From: Salsuginibacillus halophilus
Lineage (GTDB): Bacteria > Bacillota > Bacilli > Bacillales > Marinococcaceae
NCBI RefSeq assembly: GCF_003014715.1
Contig: NZ_PYAV01000009.1
Location: 92,439-156,438, forward strand
DNA: 64,000 nucleotides
Direction: 5' to 3'
Within the stretch, counting starts at the first letter, position 1. Each line of letters starts with the position of its first letter. The notes beneath the pieces are model-generated. The model did no database searches, had not been told where the DNA came from, and saw only the letters and a list, made by a program, of their open reading frames with translations. The translations under genes and the position numbers were made by a program. Shown here one piece after another: positions 46,534 to 55,824 of the stretch.

Positions 46534-47649
46534 TTAGCGCTCTTCAATCGGGATAAACTTCTGCTTATCCGGGCCAACGTATTCAGCACGTGGACGGATC
46601 AGACGATTGTCTGCGTATTGCTCAAGAATATGAGCCAGCCAACCAGACACACGACTTGTGGCAAAGATTGGTGTGAACAAGTCATGGTCAATACCGAGGC
46701 TGTGATATACAGAAGCAGAGTAGAAATCCACATTTGGTGGAAGACCTTTCTCGTTTGTCACCAATTCCTCAACCTTCATGGACATGTCATACCACTTTGA
46801 TTCACCTGTGATTTCTGTCAGCTTATGAGACATTTCCCGCAAGTGTTTTGCCCGCGGATCGCCCTGCTGATAAACCCGGTGACCAAAGCCCATAATTTTT
46901 TCTTTGTTATCAAATGCTTTACGAATGTAAGGCTCAACTTGATCAACACTACCAATTTCGTTAAGCATCGCCATCACACGCTCATTGGCTCCTCCATGCA
47001 AAGGACCTTTTAACGCACCAATTGCAGCCGTGACACCGGAATAAATGTCGGAGAGCGTCGCAACACAAACACGCGCTGTAAACGTTGAGGCATTTAACTC
47101 GTGGTCTGCATGGAGGACGAGCGCTTTGTTAAACGCATCAATCGAAATTTCATCCGGCTCTTCACCATTTAACATATACAAAAAGTTTGCGGCGAAACTG
47201 TAGTCCGTTTTCGGTGCAATTGGCTCTTTCCCATTGCGAATACGGGCAAATCCGGTAACAATTCCCGGCACTTTACCTTGGAGGCGTACAGCTTTCCGCT
47301 GGTTCGCTGCTTCATCCATAACATCAGCTTCGTCATCATACAAACCAAGCTGTGATACTGCAGTACGCAGCGCAGCCATCGGATGTACGTTCTCAATATC
47401 ATAATTTTTCATGTAATCGAAAATCGGCTGTGGCACTTCCATATTTTCTGCAATATCACGTGTAAAGGTTTTCAATTCATCTTCTTTAGGAAGACGACCG
47501 TTCCACAAAAGATAAATAACTTCTTCAAAAGAAGCATTTTCTGTTAAATCATCAATGTCATAACCTTGATATGTTAACTGATCATCGATGATAGAGCTTA
47601 CGCTGGATTGAGTGGCAACGATACCTTCGAGACCGCGTGTTGTGCTCAT
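46534..47649 (-). CDS. citZ: Citrate synthase
   Basis: 371 residues, type II-like Gram-positive citrate synthase. Catalytic histidines in LHADHELNAS and GFGHRVYQQGDPRA, and the Asp-bearing VDFYSASVYHSLGI. It condenses acetyl-CoA with oxaloacetate. First gene of citZ-icd-mdh. ATG with AAGGAG upstream, and a leader of about 160 nt from the promoter at 47814. Confidence 0.97.
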   Translation of the reverse strand: MSTTRGLEGIVATQSSVSSIIDDQLTYQGYDIDDLTENASFEEVIYLLWNGRLPKEDELKTFTRDIAENMEVPQPIFDYMKNYDIENVHPMAALRTAVSQLGLYDDEADVMDEAANQRKAVRLQGKVPGIVTGFARIRNGKEPIAPKTDYSFAANFLYMLNGEEPDEISIDAFNKALVLHADHELNASTFTARVCVATLSDIYSGVTAAIGALKGPLHGGANERVMAMLNEIGSVDQVEPYIRKAFDNKEKIMGFGHRVYQQGDPRAKHLREMSHKLTEITGESKWYDMSMKVEELVTNEKGLPPNVDFYSASVYHSLGIDHDLFTPIFATSRVSGWLAHILEQYADNRLIRPRAEYVGPDKQKFIPIEER

Positions 47650-47813
47650 CGTTATCTCTCCTTTTCTTTGTAATACTCGTTTTCGAAATTCTGCAAATTC
47701 GAAACTGCTGCGTCATTTCCTGTGAGAATACAGGTTCATTGGTGCACAATACCTGCTTTTCCCGAAGATCCAGGCTGCAAATCTATGTATTAGAGAATCC
47801 GCAACCAATATCA

Positions 47814-47842
47814 ATTATAAACATTTTTTTCACTTTTGTGAA
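47814..47842 (-). promoter_or_regulatory. citZ promoter with operator-like palindrome
   Basis: TTCACA, 17 bp, TATAAT on the minus strand. The perfect palindrome TTCAC-tttt-GTGAA (47829-47842) covers the -35. B. subtilis citZ is controlled by CcpA and CcpC; this palindrome fits neither consensus well, so its regulator is open. Confidence 0.6.
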
Positions 47843-47896
47843 TCAATGAACTAGATTCTGTGTATCCGCTGTCAAAATTTTAATAATTCCGATAAT

Positions 47897-47935
47897 AAAA
47901 AAGCCCGCAAGTCCGCAGACTAAGCGGGCTTTTTA
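47897..47935. terminator. fxsA terminator
   Basis: GCCCGC...GCGGGC with six T on the minus strand and five T on the plus strand, between fxsA and the citZ promoter. Confidence 0.88.
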
Positions 47936-47938
47936 AAA

Positions 47939-48331
47939 TTACGGGCGGCGTATAATAATTTGACCACTTTGAATCATTTTTTGAAATACACGCTGTAAAG
48001 CTGCTTTAATATAACCGCGTGTCGGTGGAAGGAGGAGGATAAAACCTATCACGTCGGTGATAAATCCCGGGGTTAATAGTACAACACCACCTACAAGAAT
48101 GCAGAGGCCATCCATGATTAAACCTTGTGGGACTTCTCCCTGCTGCATTTGCAACTGGGCTGTTCTGATCGTTTGCATGCCTTCTCGTTTTGTAAGCCAG
48201 GCACCAAGTACCCCCGTCAATACCACCATTGCAACCGTCGGCCAAAAACCTATCCATTGACCAAAAGCAACTAAAATGATCATTTCCACCGTCGGCACGA
48301 CTAACAAAAGCAACAATAAAATTCGTCCCAT
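47939..48331 (-). CDS. fxsA: FxsA-family membrane protein
   Basis: 130 residues, three or four hydrophobic segments, with the FxsA core FGQWIGFWPTVAMVVLTGVLGAWLTKREG and LTPGFITDVIGFILLLPPTRG. FxsA was named for suppressing F-plasmid exclusion of phage T7 in E. coli; the cellular role in Bacillus (YtzA) is unknown. The gene lies between pyk and citZ, as in B. subtilis, but ytvI is missing here. Confidence 0.9.
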   Translation of the reverse strand: MGRILLLLLLVVPTVEMIILVAFGQWIGFWPTVAMVVLTGVLGAWLTKREGMQTIRTAQLQMQQGEVPQGLIMDGLCILVGGVVLLTPGFITDVIGFILLLPPTRGYIKAALQRVFQKMIQSGQIIIRRP

Positions 48332-48360
48332 ACGGTATCCCCTTTATCACATTAAAATTA

Positions 48361-48385
48361 AAAAAGAGAAGATTCGTCCTTCTCT
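48361..48385 (-). terminator. Distal pyk terminator (with T-run)
   Basis: AGAGAAG...CTTCTCT with TTTTTT on the minus strand. Left member of a 21-bp duplication (48365-48385 and 48783-48803) around R7. Confidence 0.85.
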
Positions 48386-48782
48386 CAGACTGTCGACAAA
48401 GCACAAAATCTAAGGTTCACGTACAGCTTACTGCTCCGAGCTCTGCGGGTTGCCCTATTAAGAGGGAAAAACCGAATCATAAACGTAACCGAAACGAAAG
48501 ACAGACGCTTTCCAGAGGGCTTGGCTTCAGCTAACGATTCACTTTAACAAAAGATCAATATTTTTAGGTGTCAGGCACAAAAAAGCGTGCCAGACACCTA
48601 GCCCAAGTATAAAATAAAGAGCGGCTGACAAAGATCGGCGGCGACGCCACCAAGAACAGCGCGAGCCGAAAATCCCGCAGGCAGTGACTTTCTGCCGAGG
48701 AAGTTGAGGCCGTGCCTGGTGCAATCGTCCGCCGGAAAGCGACATCAGCCTCCGCTTTTCTTGAAAGTTTGTCTACACGCCG
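48386..48782 (+). mobile_element. TDE copy R7, 397 bp, TGTCAGGCAC subfamily
   Basis: A end CAGACTGTCGACAAAG (48386-48401); B end, minus strand, CGGCGTGTAGACAAAC (48767-48782). It fits with no gap between two copies of the pyk terminator hairpin. The linker contains AGGTGTCAGGCAC...GTGCCAGACACCT (48566-48599), as in R6. The B module includes CCCGCAGGCAG and CTGCCGAGG as in R1. No ORF. Confidence 0.85.
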
Positions 48783-48803
48783 AGAGAAGGATTGTCCTTC
48801 TCT
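48783..48803 (-). repeat. Proximal copy of the pyk terminator hairpin
   Basis: AGAGAAGG-attgt-CCTTCTCT, three bp after the pyk stop. The stem is intact, the loop differs slightly from the distal copy, and no T-run follows. Confidence 0.85.
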
Positions 48804-48806
48804 TAA

Positions 48807-50561
48807 TTATAATACACTTGCATGGCCTTTGTACAAATCACCGCGTGCACTATCAACTGTAATTTCTTCATCATCAGTGAAAATGCTTGTGGCATTATCA
48901 ACACCTACAATGACAGGAATGCCTAAGTTTAAGCCGACGACCGCTGCATGAGAGGTTAAACCGCCTTCTTCTGTAATAACTGCAGACGCTTTTTCAAAAG
49001 CATCGATCATATCTTTGTCAGTGCTCTTGGTGACCAGAATTCGACCTTCTTGCATCTTATCTGAAGCTTCTTGAGCCGAGTTTGCCACCGTTACTTTTCC
49101 TGAAGCTGTTTTGCGTCCAATGCCTTGACCGCGAGCAGCCACTTCACCAATGATATGCACTTTCATAATGTTGGTTGTCCCTGTTTCACCCACAGGTACA
49201 CCAGCTGTAATTACAACGAGATCGCCGTGGCTTACGATGCCGGAACGCAGGGATTCACTTACACTAATGTCGAGCATTTCATCCGTTGTTTCTGCTTTTT
49301 TCCCGTGCAGCGGTGTAACGCCCCACACGAGCGACAAGCGGCGTACGACACGTTCATTACTTGTAACGGCAATGATTGGCGATTGAGGACGGAATTTTGA
49401 AACAATCCGAGCGGTATATCCGCTTTCTGTTGCAGTCAATACAGCACCTGCGCCAAGGTCAAGTGCTGTATTCGCTACTGATTGGCTGATCGCATTTGTA
49501 ATTGTCACCCGGCTCTGCATACTACGCTTGGCAAGCATTTCCTCGTAGTTCAATGCTTTTTCTGTTTGAACGGCAATATTGCTCATCGTTTGCACTGCTT
49601 CTTTTGGATAATCTCCAGCTGCAGTTTCACCAGAGAGCATAACCGCATCGCTGCCATCAAAAATTGCATTAGCCACGTCACTTGCTTCTGCTCGGGTCGG
49701 ACGCGGGTTTTGCTGCATTGAATCAAGCATCTGTGTTGCAGTAATCACCGGCTTTGCTTCACGGTTGCAAAGCTGAATCATTGACTTTTGTGCAAGCGGT
49801 ACTTCTTCTGCAGGAATCTCTACACCTAAGTCACCACGAGCAACCATCAAACCATCGGACACTTCAAGAATTTCTTCGAGGTTATTAAGTCCTTCTTCGT
49901 TTTCGATTTTTGGAATGATTTGAATGTCTTCTGCGCCTTCCCCTTCAAGCAGTTCGCGAATTTCCAATACATCTTTTGCACGGCGGACAAACGAAGCAGC
50001 AATAAAGTCAATGCCTTGTTCAACACCAAAACGGATGTCAGCAGCGTCTTTATCTGTGATGCCAGGCAGACTTACGCTGACTTTCGGCAGGTTTACACCT
50101 TTTTTATTTTTTAAAAGACCACTGTTAAGTACTTTTGTGTACACATCTGTTTCGCCAATTGAAGTCACTTCAAGTTCAATTAAGCCATCGTCTAACAAAA
50201 TCTTGGATCCAGGCTGAAGATCATAAGCAAGCTTGTCATAAGTTACAGCAATCCGTTCTGCATTACCTAAGACATCTTCACTTGTAACGGTAAGCTCCTG
50301 ACCTTCTTCCAAGCTTACAGCACCGTCTTCCATGTCCCGGGTACGAATCTCCGGTCCTTTCGTATCAAGCAGAATCCCAACAGTGGCATTCATTTCTTCT
50401 GCAGCTTCACGAATTGAATGAATACGTGCCGCATGCTCATCATGGTCACCGTGGGAAAAGTTCATTCGAGCCACATTCATCCCAGCACCAATTAACTCTT
50501 TAAGCATCGCTTTGTCTTCACTTGCCGGTCCGATCGTTGATACAATTTTCGTTTTGCGCAT
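48807..50561 (-). CDS. pyk: Pyruvate kinase with C-terminal PEP-utiliser domain
   Basis: 584 residues, one fewer than B. subtilis Pyk. Catalytic barrel with [24 protein letters not shown] and the [20 protein letters not shown] signatures, an allosteric C domain and the extra PEP-utiliser domain (about 480-584) with [17 protein letters not shown], characteristic of Bacillus enzymes. It makes pyruvate and ATP from PEP. It is 74 bp downstream of pfkA, likely the same transcript. Confidence 0.98.
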   Translation of the reverse strand: MRKTKIVSTIGPASEDKAMLKELIGAGMNVARMNFSHGDHDEHAARIHSIREAAEEMNATVGILLDTKGPEIRTRDMEDGAVSLEEGQELTVTSEDVLGNAERIAVTYDKLAYDLQPGSKILLDDGLIELEVTSIGETDVYTKVLNSGLLKNKKGVNLPKVSVSLPGITDKDAADIRFGVEQGIDFIAASFVRRAKDVLEIRELLEGEGAEDIQIIPKIENEEGLNNLEEILEVSDGLMVARGDLGVEIPAEEVPLAQKSMIQLCNREAKPVITATQMLDSMQQNPRPTRAEASDVANAIFDGSDAVMLSGETAAGDYPKEAVQTMSNIAVQTEKALNYEEMLAKRSMQSRVTITNAISQSVANTALDLGAGAVLTATESGYTARIVSKFRPQSPIIAVTSNERVVRRLSLVWGVTPLHGKKAETTDEMLDISVSESLRSGIVSHGDLVVITAGVPVGETGTTNIMKVHIIGEVAARGQGIGRKTASGKVTVANSAQEASDKMQEGRILVTKSTDKDMIDAFEKASAVITEEGGLTSHAAVVGLNLGIPVIVGVDNATSIFTDDEEITVDSARGDLYKGHASVL

Positions 50562-50635
50562 AACGCTCCTCCTAACAAAATATCTTCCAAATAAATCTTA
50601 CTGTTTGTTTTCCCTATTCCCGCTAGAAACTCGCG

Positions 50636-51646
<1,011 letters not shown>

Positions 51647-51737
51647 TTATAACTATACACCATGGAAAACTCCTGCCATGCCTGGTTTTGGCTGTACCTA
51701 AGTGAACTCTTTTTCATATAATACAGCATTTCGCGTC

Positions 51738-51774
51738 CGCGGCAAACCCATTCATAAAAAGTAAACGTTTTCGC
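51738..51774 (-). promoter_or_regulatory. pfkA-pyk promoter region with cre-like site
   Basis: Minus-strand TTGCCG, 16 bp, TATTAT lies just downstream of GCGAAAACGTTTAC (51761-51774), which resembles a cre with end mismatches. CcpA control of pfkA-pyk is plausible but weakly supported. Confidence 0.4.
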
Positions 51775-51788
51775 TTATTTTTCATACG

Positions 51789-51826
51789 AAAAGTGCCCTC
51801 CGTCCCACTTGGACGAACAGCACTTT
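51789..51826. terminator. accDA terminator
   Basis: AAAGTGC...GCACTTT enclosing CGTCC/GGACG, with TTTTCG on the minus strand, two bp after the accA stop. Confidence 0.85.
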
Positions 51827-51828
51827 GT

Positions 51829-52806
51829 TTACACTTCTTCTTCATTTTCAGCATAAGATCCAATCTGCTTAAACTTTTCGTAACGATCATGAACTAACTG
51901 ATCACTACTTAAGCTACTTAATTCTTGAAGTGACCGCTCTAGTACAGCATCAATTTCGTTCACCTGCACTTCAAAGTTGGTGTGTGCACCGCCACGGACT
52001 TCCGGGATCACTTCATCAATGATGCCGAGCTCATACAAATCCGGGGCTGTAATTTTCATCGTCTCGGCTGCTTCTTTTGCATACCCTGCATCTTTCCAAA
52101 GCAGCGCTGCCGCCCCCTCCGGCGAAATGACAGAGTACGTAGCGTTTTCAAGCATATACATTCGATTACCGACGCCAAGCCCTAAGGCACCACCACTACC
52201 GCCTTCACCAATCACAATACAAATGACAGGTACCTCTAAGCCAGCCATTTCTAATAAGTTCCGGGCGATCGCCTCGCTTTGGCCGCGCTCTTCAGCCGCC
52301 TGCCCAGGGTAAGCCCCTTTTGTATCAATGAAAGTGATGATTGGTCGCCGGAATTTTTCTGCCTGTTTCATTAAACGCAAAGCTTTACGGTAGCCTTCCG
52401 GGTGCGGCATTCCAAAGTTACGGTAAAGATTTGCTTTTGTATCTTTGCCGCGCTGATGACCGATGACAGTTACCGGTTGTGATTTATATTTAGCTACACC
52501 ACCGACGATTGCTGCATCATCTCCGTACAGCCGGTCCCCATGCAGTTCAAGAAACGAGGTGAATAACGCTTCTACATAATCTAAAGTTGTTGGGCGTTCA
52601 CCGTGACGTGCAATCTGGACACGATCCCAAGGCTCAAGTTCTTCGTACACCCGATGTTCAAGCTGGGTGAGTCGTTCTTCAAGCTCTCGAATTTCTTCAC
52701 TTAAGTCAATTTCTTGATCATTTGTGAATGCCTTTAATTCAGCAATCTTGTTCTTTAAATCAACCACCGGCTGTTCAAATGGTAAATGTTGTCCCACGCG
52801 GTCCAC
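51829..52806 (-). CDS. accA: Acetyl-CoA carboxylase carboxyltransferase subunit alpha
   Basis: 325 residues. An N-terminal helical region with [11 protein letters not shown] precedes the carboxyltransferase domain: [39 protein letters not shown] and [16 protein letters not shown]. With AccD it transfers CO2 from biotin to acetyl-CoA, the first step of fatty-acid synthesis. It starts 16 bp after accD. Confidence 0.97.
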   Translation of the reverse strand: MDRVGQHLPFEQPVVDLKNKIAELKAFTNDQEIDLSEEIRELEERLTQLEHRVYEELEPWDRVQIARHGERPTTLDYVEALFTSFLELHGDRLYGDDAAIVGGVAKYKSQPVTVIGHQRGKDTKANLYRNFGMPHPEGYRKALRLMKQAEKFRRPIITFIDTKGAYPGQAAEERGQSEAIARNLLEMAGLEVPVICIVIGEGGSGGALGLGVGNRMYMLENATYSVISPEGAAALLWKDAGYAKEAAETMKITAPDLYELGIIDEVIPEVRGGAHTNFEVQVNEIDAVLERSLQELSSLSSDQLVHDRYEKFKQIGSYAENEEEV

Positions 52807-52822
52807 CTCCTTTCGGCAAACT

Positions 52823-53671
52823 TTAAGATGCGTGCATGTCTAACAGCATCGCAAGGGTAGTGCGTAGTTCTGTCCGTTTCACGACGCGATCAAGCTGGCC
52901 GTGCTCCAATAAAAACTCCGATGTTTGAAAGTCTTCAGGCAGCTCCTGGCGAATGGTCTGCTCAATGATACGCCGTCCGGCGAAACCAATCGTTGCTTTC
53001 GGCTCAGCAAGGTTGTAATCTCCAAGCGATGCAAAACTTGCAGATACCCCACCCGTTGTTGGATGCGTCAAAACAGAAATAAACAACAGCCCTTGACGAT
53101 CAAGCTGTTTTAGCGCAGCGCTTGTCTTACCCATCTGCATTAAACTTAAGACACCTTCCTGCATACGTGCCCCCCCAGAAGCACAGAAAAGAACAAACGG
53201 AAGTTCCTCTGCAGCTGCCGCTTCACATGCCCGAGCAATTTTTTCGCCGACAGCTGAACCCATACTCCCCATCCGAAACTGTGAATCCATAACACCAAGG
53301 ATCAACGGATGCGATTCAATTTCAGCTTGTCCGGTAACAACAGCTTCATTCAATCCTGTTTTTTGGCGATCTTTTTCCAGTTTCTCAGCATAATCAGGGA
53401 ATGATAAAGGATCTACCGAAGTCATTCCCCGGTCGAATTCCCTAAAACTACCTTCATCACACAAGCTTTGAATCCTATCCCACGCACCGAGTGGAAAGTG
53501 ATGCCCGCAACTTTGACAGACATTATCGTTTTTTTTCAGTTCTTTTGAATAAACGATTGTTTTGCACGAAGGACACTTTGTCATAACGCCATCGTTCATT
53601 TTGCTCGGCTGCTGACGCTCCGATGGAATGGTTGCGTATTTTCGCTTCTTTGTGAAAAAGTCTTTAAACAT
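52823..53671 (-). CDS. accD: Acetyl-CoA carboxylase carboxyltransferase subunit beta
   Basis: 282 residues. N-terminal zinc ribbon ([19 protein letters not shown]) and the crotonase-like core with [20 protein letters not shown] and [15 protein letters not shown]. Partner of AccA. Preceded by the GntR/FCD regulator and malic enzyme, so a ytsJ-gntR-accDA transcript would link malate decarboxylation with malonyl-CoA supply. Confidence 0.97.
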   Translation of the reverse strand: MFKDFFTKKRKYATIPSERQQPSKMNDGVMTKCPSCKTIVYSKELKKNDNVCQSCGHHFPLGAWDRIQSLCDEGSFREFDRGMTSVDPLSFPDYAEKLEKDRQKTGLNEAVVTGQAEIESHPLILGVMDSQFRMGSMGSAVGEKIARACEAAAAEELPFVLFCASGGARMQEGVLSLMQMGKTSAALKQLDRQGLLFISVLTHPTTGGVSASFASLGDYNLAEPKATIGFAGRRIIEQTIRQELPEDFQTSEFLLEHGQLDRVVKRTELRTTLAMLLDMHAS

Positions 53672-53750
53672 TGTGCCACCTCATTACAATTACAGAAAAC
53701 GCCGTGAAAATAACGAGACGCTTTCTGTTCCATATGGCTGATCAGCCTGA

Positions 53751-54413
53751 TTAAAACATGCTGCGATCCAAATGTTGGGTAAGTGCATTTACAGCCTGCT
53801 CCTCGCGACCGGCCTTAACAGCTTCAACAATTTCCCGGTGTTCATAAAGCGCTTGACGAGGACGCCCGCTTCGATCCAAGGAGTCTTTGATAGCCGCTTT
53901 GCTGTATTCTACGAGTGGAATCCATATATGATGCAGCAGGTTGTTATGAGAGGTTTTAACCATTAAATGGTGAAAGGTATAATCTTCTTCAACCGGAACC
54001 TCTCCAGCAGCAATTGCTTTCTCATACTTTATTACATTTTCTTCAATTCCTTCAATATCTTTTTTTGTAGAACGACGGCAGGCAAGGCGGACCGCTTCTG
54101 CCTCAATAATTTTGCGCGTTTCTTTCAAATCCTCACGAGCATCTTCATCCTTTAAGATAAAAGAAGCAATGAGTTCAACAAGCCGGCGCCCACCAACACC
54201 TGAAATATATGTGCCGCCGCCCCGGCGTGTTTCAATGAGTTCGAGCACTTCCAAGGCGCGCAGTGCTTCTCGGACTGAAGAACGTGCAACATTCAGCCGA
54301 TCACTCAATTCCCGCTCTGACGGAAGACGGTCCCCTTTTTTTAAACCATCATTGTGGATGAGGTGCTGAATAGCTTCTAGTACCTCAACATACATTTTGT
54401 TTTCACCAGCCAA
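53751..54413 (-). CDS. GntR-family regulator, FadR subfamily (FCD domain)
   Basis: 220 residues. Winged helix (about 8-75: LPSERELSDRLNVARSSVREALRALEVLELIETRRGGGTYI) and a C-terminal FCD helical bundle with metal-site candidates Asp/His in YTFHHLMV, YEHREIVEAV and TQHLDRSMF. FCD regulators bind small carboxylates or acyl-CoA. It is 41 bp after the malic enzyme and 79 bp before accD. The palindrome at the malic enzyme promoter is its most likely operator. It is distinct from the TetR-type FadR at 405. Confidence 0.9.
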   Translation of the reverse strand: MAGENKMYVEVLEAIQHLIHNDGLKKGDRLPSERELSDRLNVARSSVREALRALEVLELIETRRGGGTYISGVGGRRLVELIASFILKDEDAREDLKETRKIIEAEAVRLACRRSTKKDIEGIEENVIKYEKAIAAGEVPVEEDYTFHHLMVKTSHNNLLHHIWIPLVEYSKAAIKDSLDRSGRPRQALYEHREIVEAVKAGREEQAVNALTQHLDRSMF

Positions 54414-54454
54414 GACGATGCCCTCCTGTCCACAAGGAACTTTGGGCCATCGAG

Positions 54455-55690
54455 TTAATCTTCAATTTGTGACATTTCCTGTGTGCGTTTTTTCACTTCT
54501 TCAGGGTCTGCATTTTTACGCGCAACTCCTGTTTCCATAGCTGTTTTAGCTACTGCAGCAGCTACCGCCGGCGCTACACGCGTATCAAATGGTCCAGGGA
54601 TCACATAATCAGCGTGCAGTTCTTCATCTTTGATTAAATCGGCAATCGCGTACACAGCTGCTGTTTTCATTTCTTCATTGATATGAGTCGCATTAACATC
54701 AAGCGCCCCACGGAAGATACCTGGAAAAGCCAGTACATTATTAATCTGGTTAGGGAAATCGGAGCGGCCCGTTCCGACAACACTCGCACCGGCAGCTTTT
54801 GCGTCTTCAGGCATGATCTCAGGCATAGGATTGGCCATTGGGAAAATCATCGGGTTATCATTCATGGATTCAACCATTTCTTTTGTTAAAGCACCTTCAA
54901 CCGATACGCCGATAAAAACGTCTGTACCTTCAATGACTTCTGCAAGTGATCCTTGTTTATTATCCTTGTTTGTCACTTTGGCCACTTCTTCTTTCACTTC
55001 ATTCATGCCCTGTTTGCGACCCTCATAAATCGCACCTTTTGAGTCACATAAAATAATATCGCGCACACCCATGCGACGGAGCAGATGAATAATCGCAATA
55101 CCTGCAGAACCGGCGCCGTTAGCGACAACTTTTATTTCAGACAAGGACTTTCCAGAAAGTTTCAATGCATTGATTAAACCAGCCAGCGTAACAATCGCCG
55201 TACCATGTTGATCATCGTGAAAGACAGGAATGTTTGTCTCTTTTTTCAAACGTTCTTCAATGATAAAGCAGTTTGGCGCAGCAATATCTTCTAAATTGAT
55301 GCCGCCAAAATTCGGCTCCATTAATTTTACAGTTTGTACAATTTGATCGATGTCAGAAGTTGCTAAACAAACCGGAAATGCGTCTACACCTGCAAAGGAT
55401 TTGAACAAGACCGCCTTTCCTTCCATAACCGGAAGCGCGGCATGGGGACCAATATTCCCAAGACCTAGTACAGCACTGCCATCAGAGACAACGCCAACCA
55501 TATTTCCTTTCATGGTGTAATCAAATACACTTTTCGGGTTGTCAAAAATCTCCTTACAAGGTTCTGCAACACCTGGGGAATATGCCAGACTCAAATCTCG
55601 TTCATTGCGGACAGGAACTTTTAATTTTGATTCTAACTTCCCTTGTTTAACACGGTGTAAATGCAACGCTTCTTCTCTAGTTGTAGGCAC
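54455..55690 (-). CDS. ytsJ: Malic enzyme YtsJ
   Basis: 411 residues from GTG 55690 (MPTTREEALHLHRV), with AAAGGAG 9 nt upstream, matching the 410-residue B. subtilis YtsJ; the longer reading to 55723 adds 11 unrelated residues. VRNERDLSLAYSPGVAEPC, SDGSAVLGLGNIG, FHDDQHGTAIVTLAG and the second dinucleotide fold ANGAGSAGIAI are visible. It oxidatively decarboxylates malate to pyruvate; YtsJ is the NADPH-producing isozyme. Confidence 0.95.
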   Translation of the reverse strand: MPTTREEALHLHRVKQGKLESKLKVPVRNERDLSLAYSPGVAEPCKEIFDNPKSVFDYTMKGNMVGVVSDGSAVLGLGNIGPHAALPVMEGKAVLFKSFAGVDAFPVCLATSDIDQIVQTVKLMEPNFGGINLEDIAAPNCFIIEERLKKETNIPVFHDDQHGTAIVTLAGLINALKLSGKSLSEIKVVANGAGSAGIAIIHLLRRMGVRDIILCDSKGAIYEGRKQGMNEVKEEVAKVTNKDNKQGSLAEVIEGTDVFIGVSVEGALTKEMVESMNDNPMIFPMANPMPEIMPEDAKAAGASVVGTGRSDFPNQINNVLAFPGIFRGALDVNATHINEEMKTAAVYAIADLIKDEELHADYVIPGPFDTRVAPAVAAAVAKTAMETGVARKNADPEEVKKRTQEMSQIED

Positions 55691-55751
55691 GCGGCCACAC
55701 TCCTTTACATGATAAATTGACATTTGTTGTATTTGTTCAAATAGGCTTCAC

Positions 55752-55768
55752 AATTGGTCAGACCAATT
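55752..55768. promoter_or_regulatory. GntR/FCD-type operator in the ytsJ leader
   Basis: Perfect 17-bp palindrome AATTGGTCAGACCAATT. It has the AATTGGT...ACCAATT form recognised by E. coli PdhR and related FCD regulators, and sits about +11 to +27 relative to the expected ytsJ start site, a roadblock position. The regulator two genes down (53751) is the obvious candidate. Confidence 0.75.
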
Positions 55769-55785
55769 TTTCAAATCTAATGTTC

Positions 55786-55814
55786 ATTATACGTGCTTAA
55801 GCAGCTTCTCTCAA
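55786..55814 (-). promoter_or_regulatory. ytsJ promoter
   Basis: TTGAGA, 17 bp, TATAAT on the minus strand, near-consensus, in the dnaE-ytsJ gap. Confidence 0.82.
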
Positions 55815-55824
55815 TGCTTGAATC

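Noticed and set aside
53751..54413. Naming the GntR/FCD protein FadR
   Set aside because: FadR subfamily is only a fold label; the true FadR of bacilli is the TetR protein at 405-1004.
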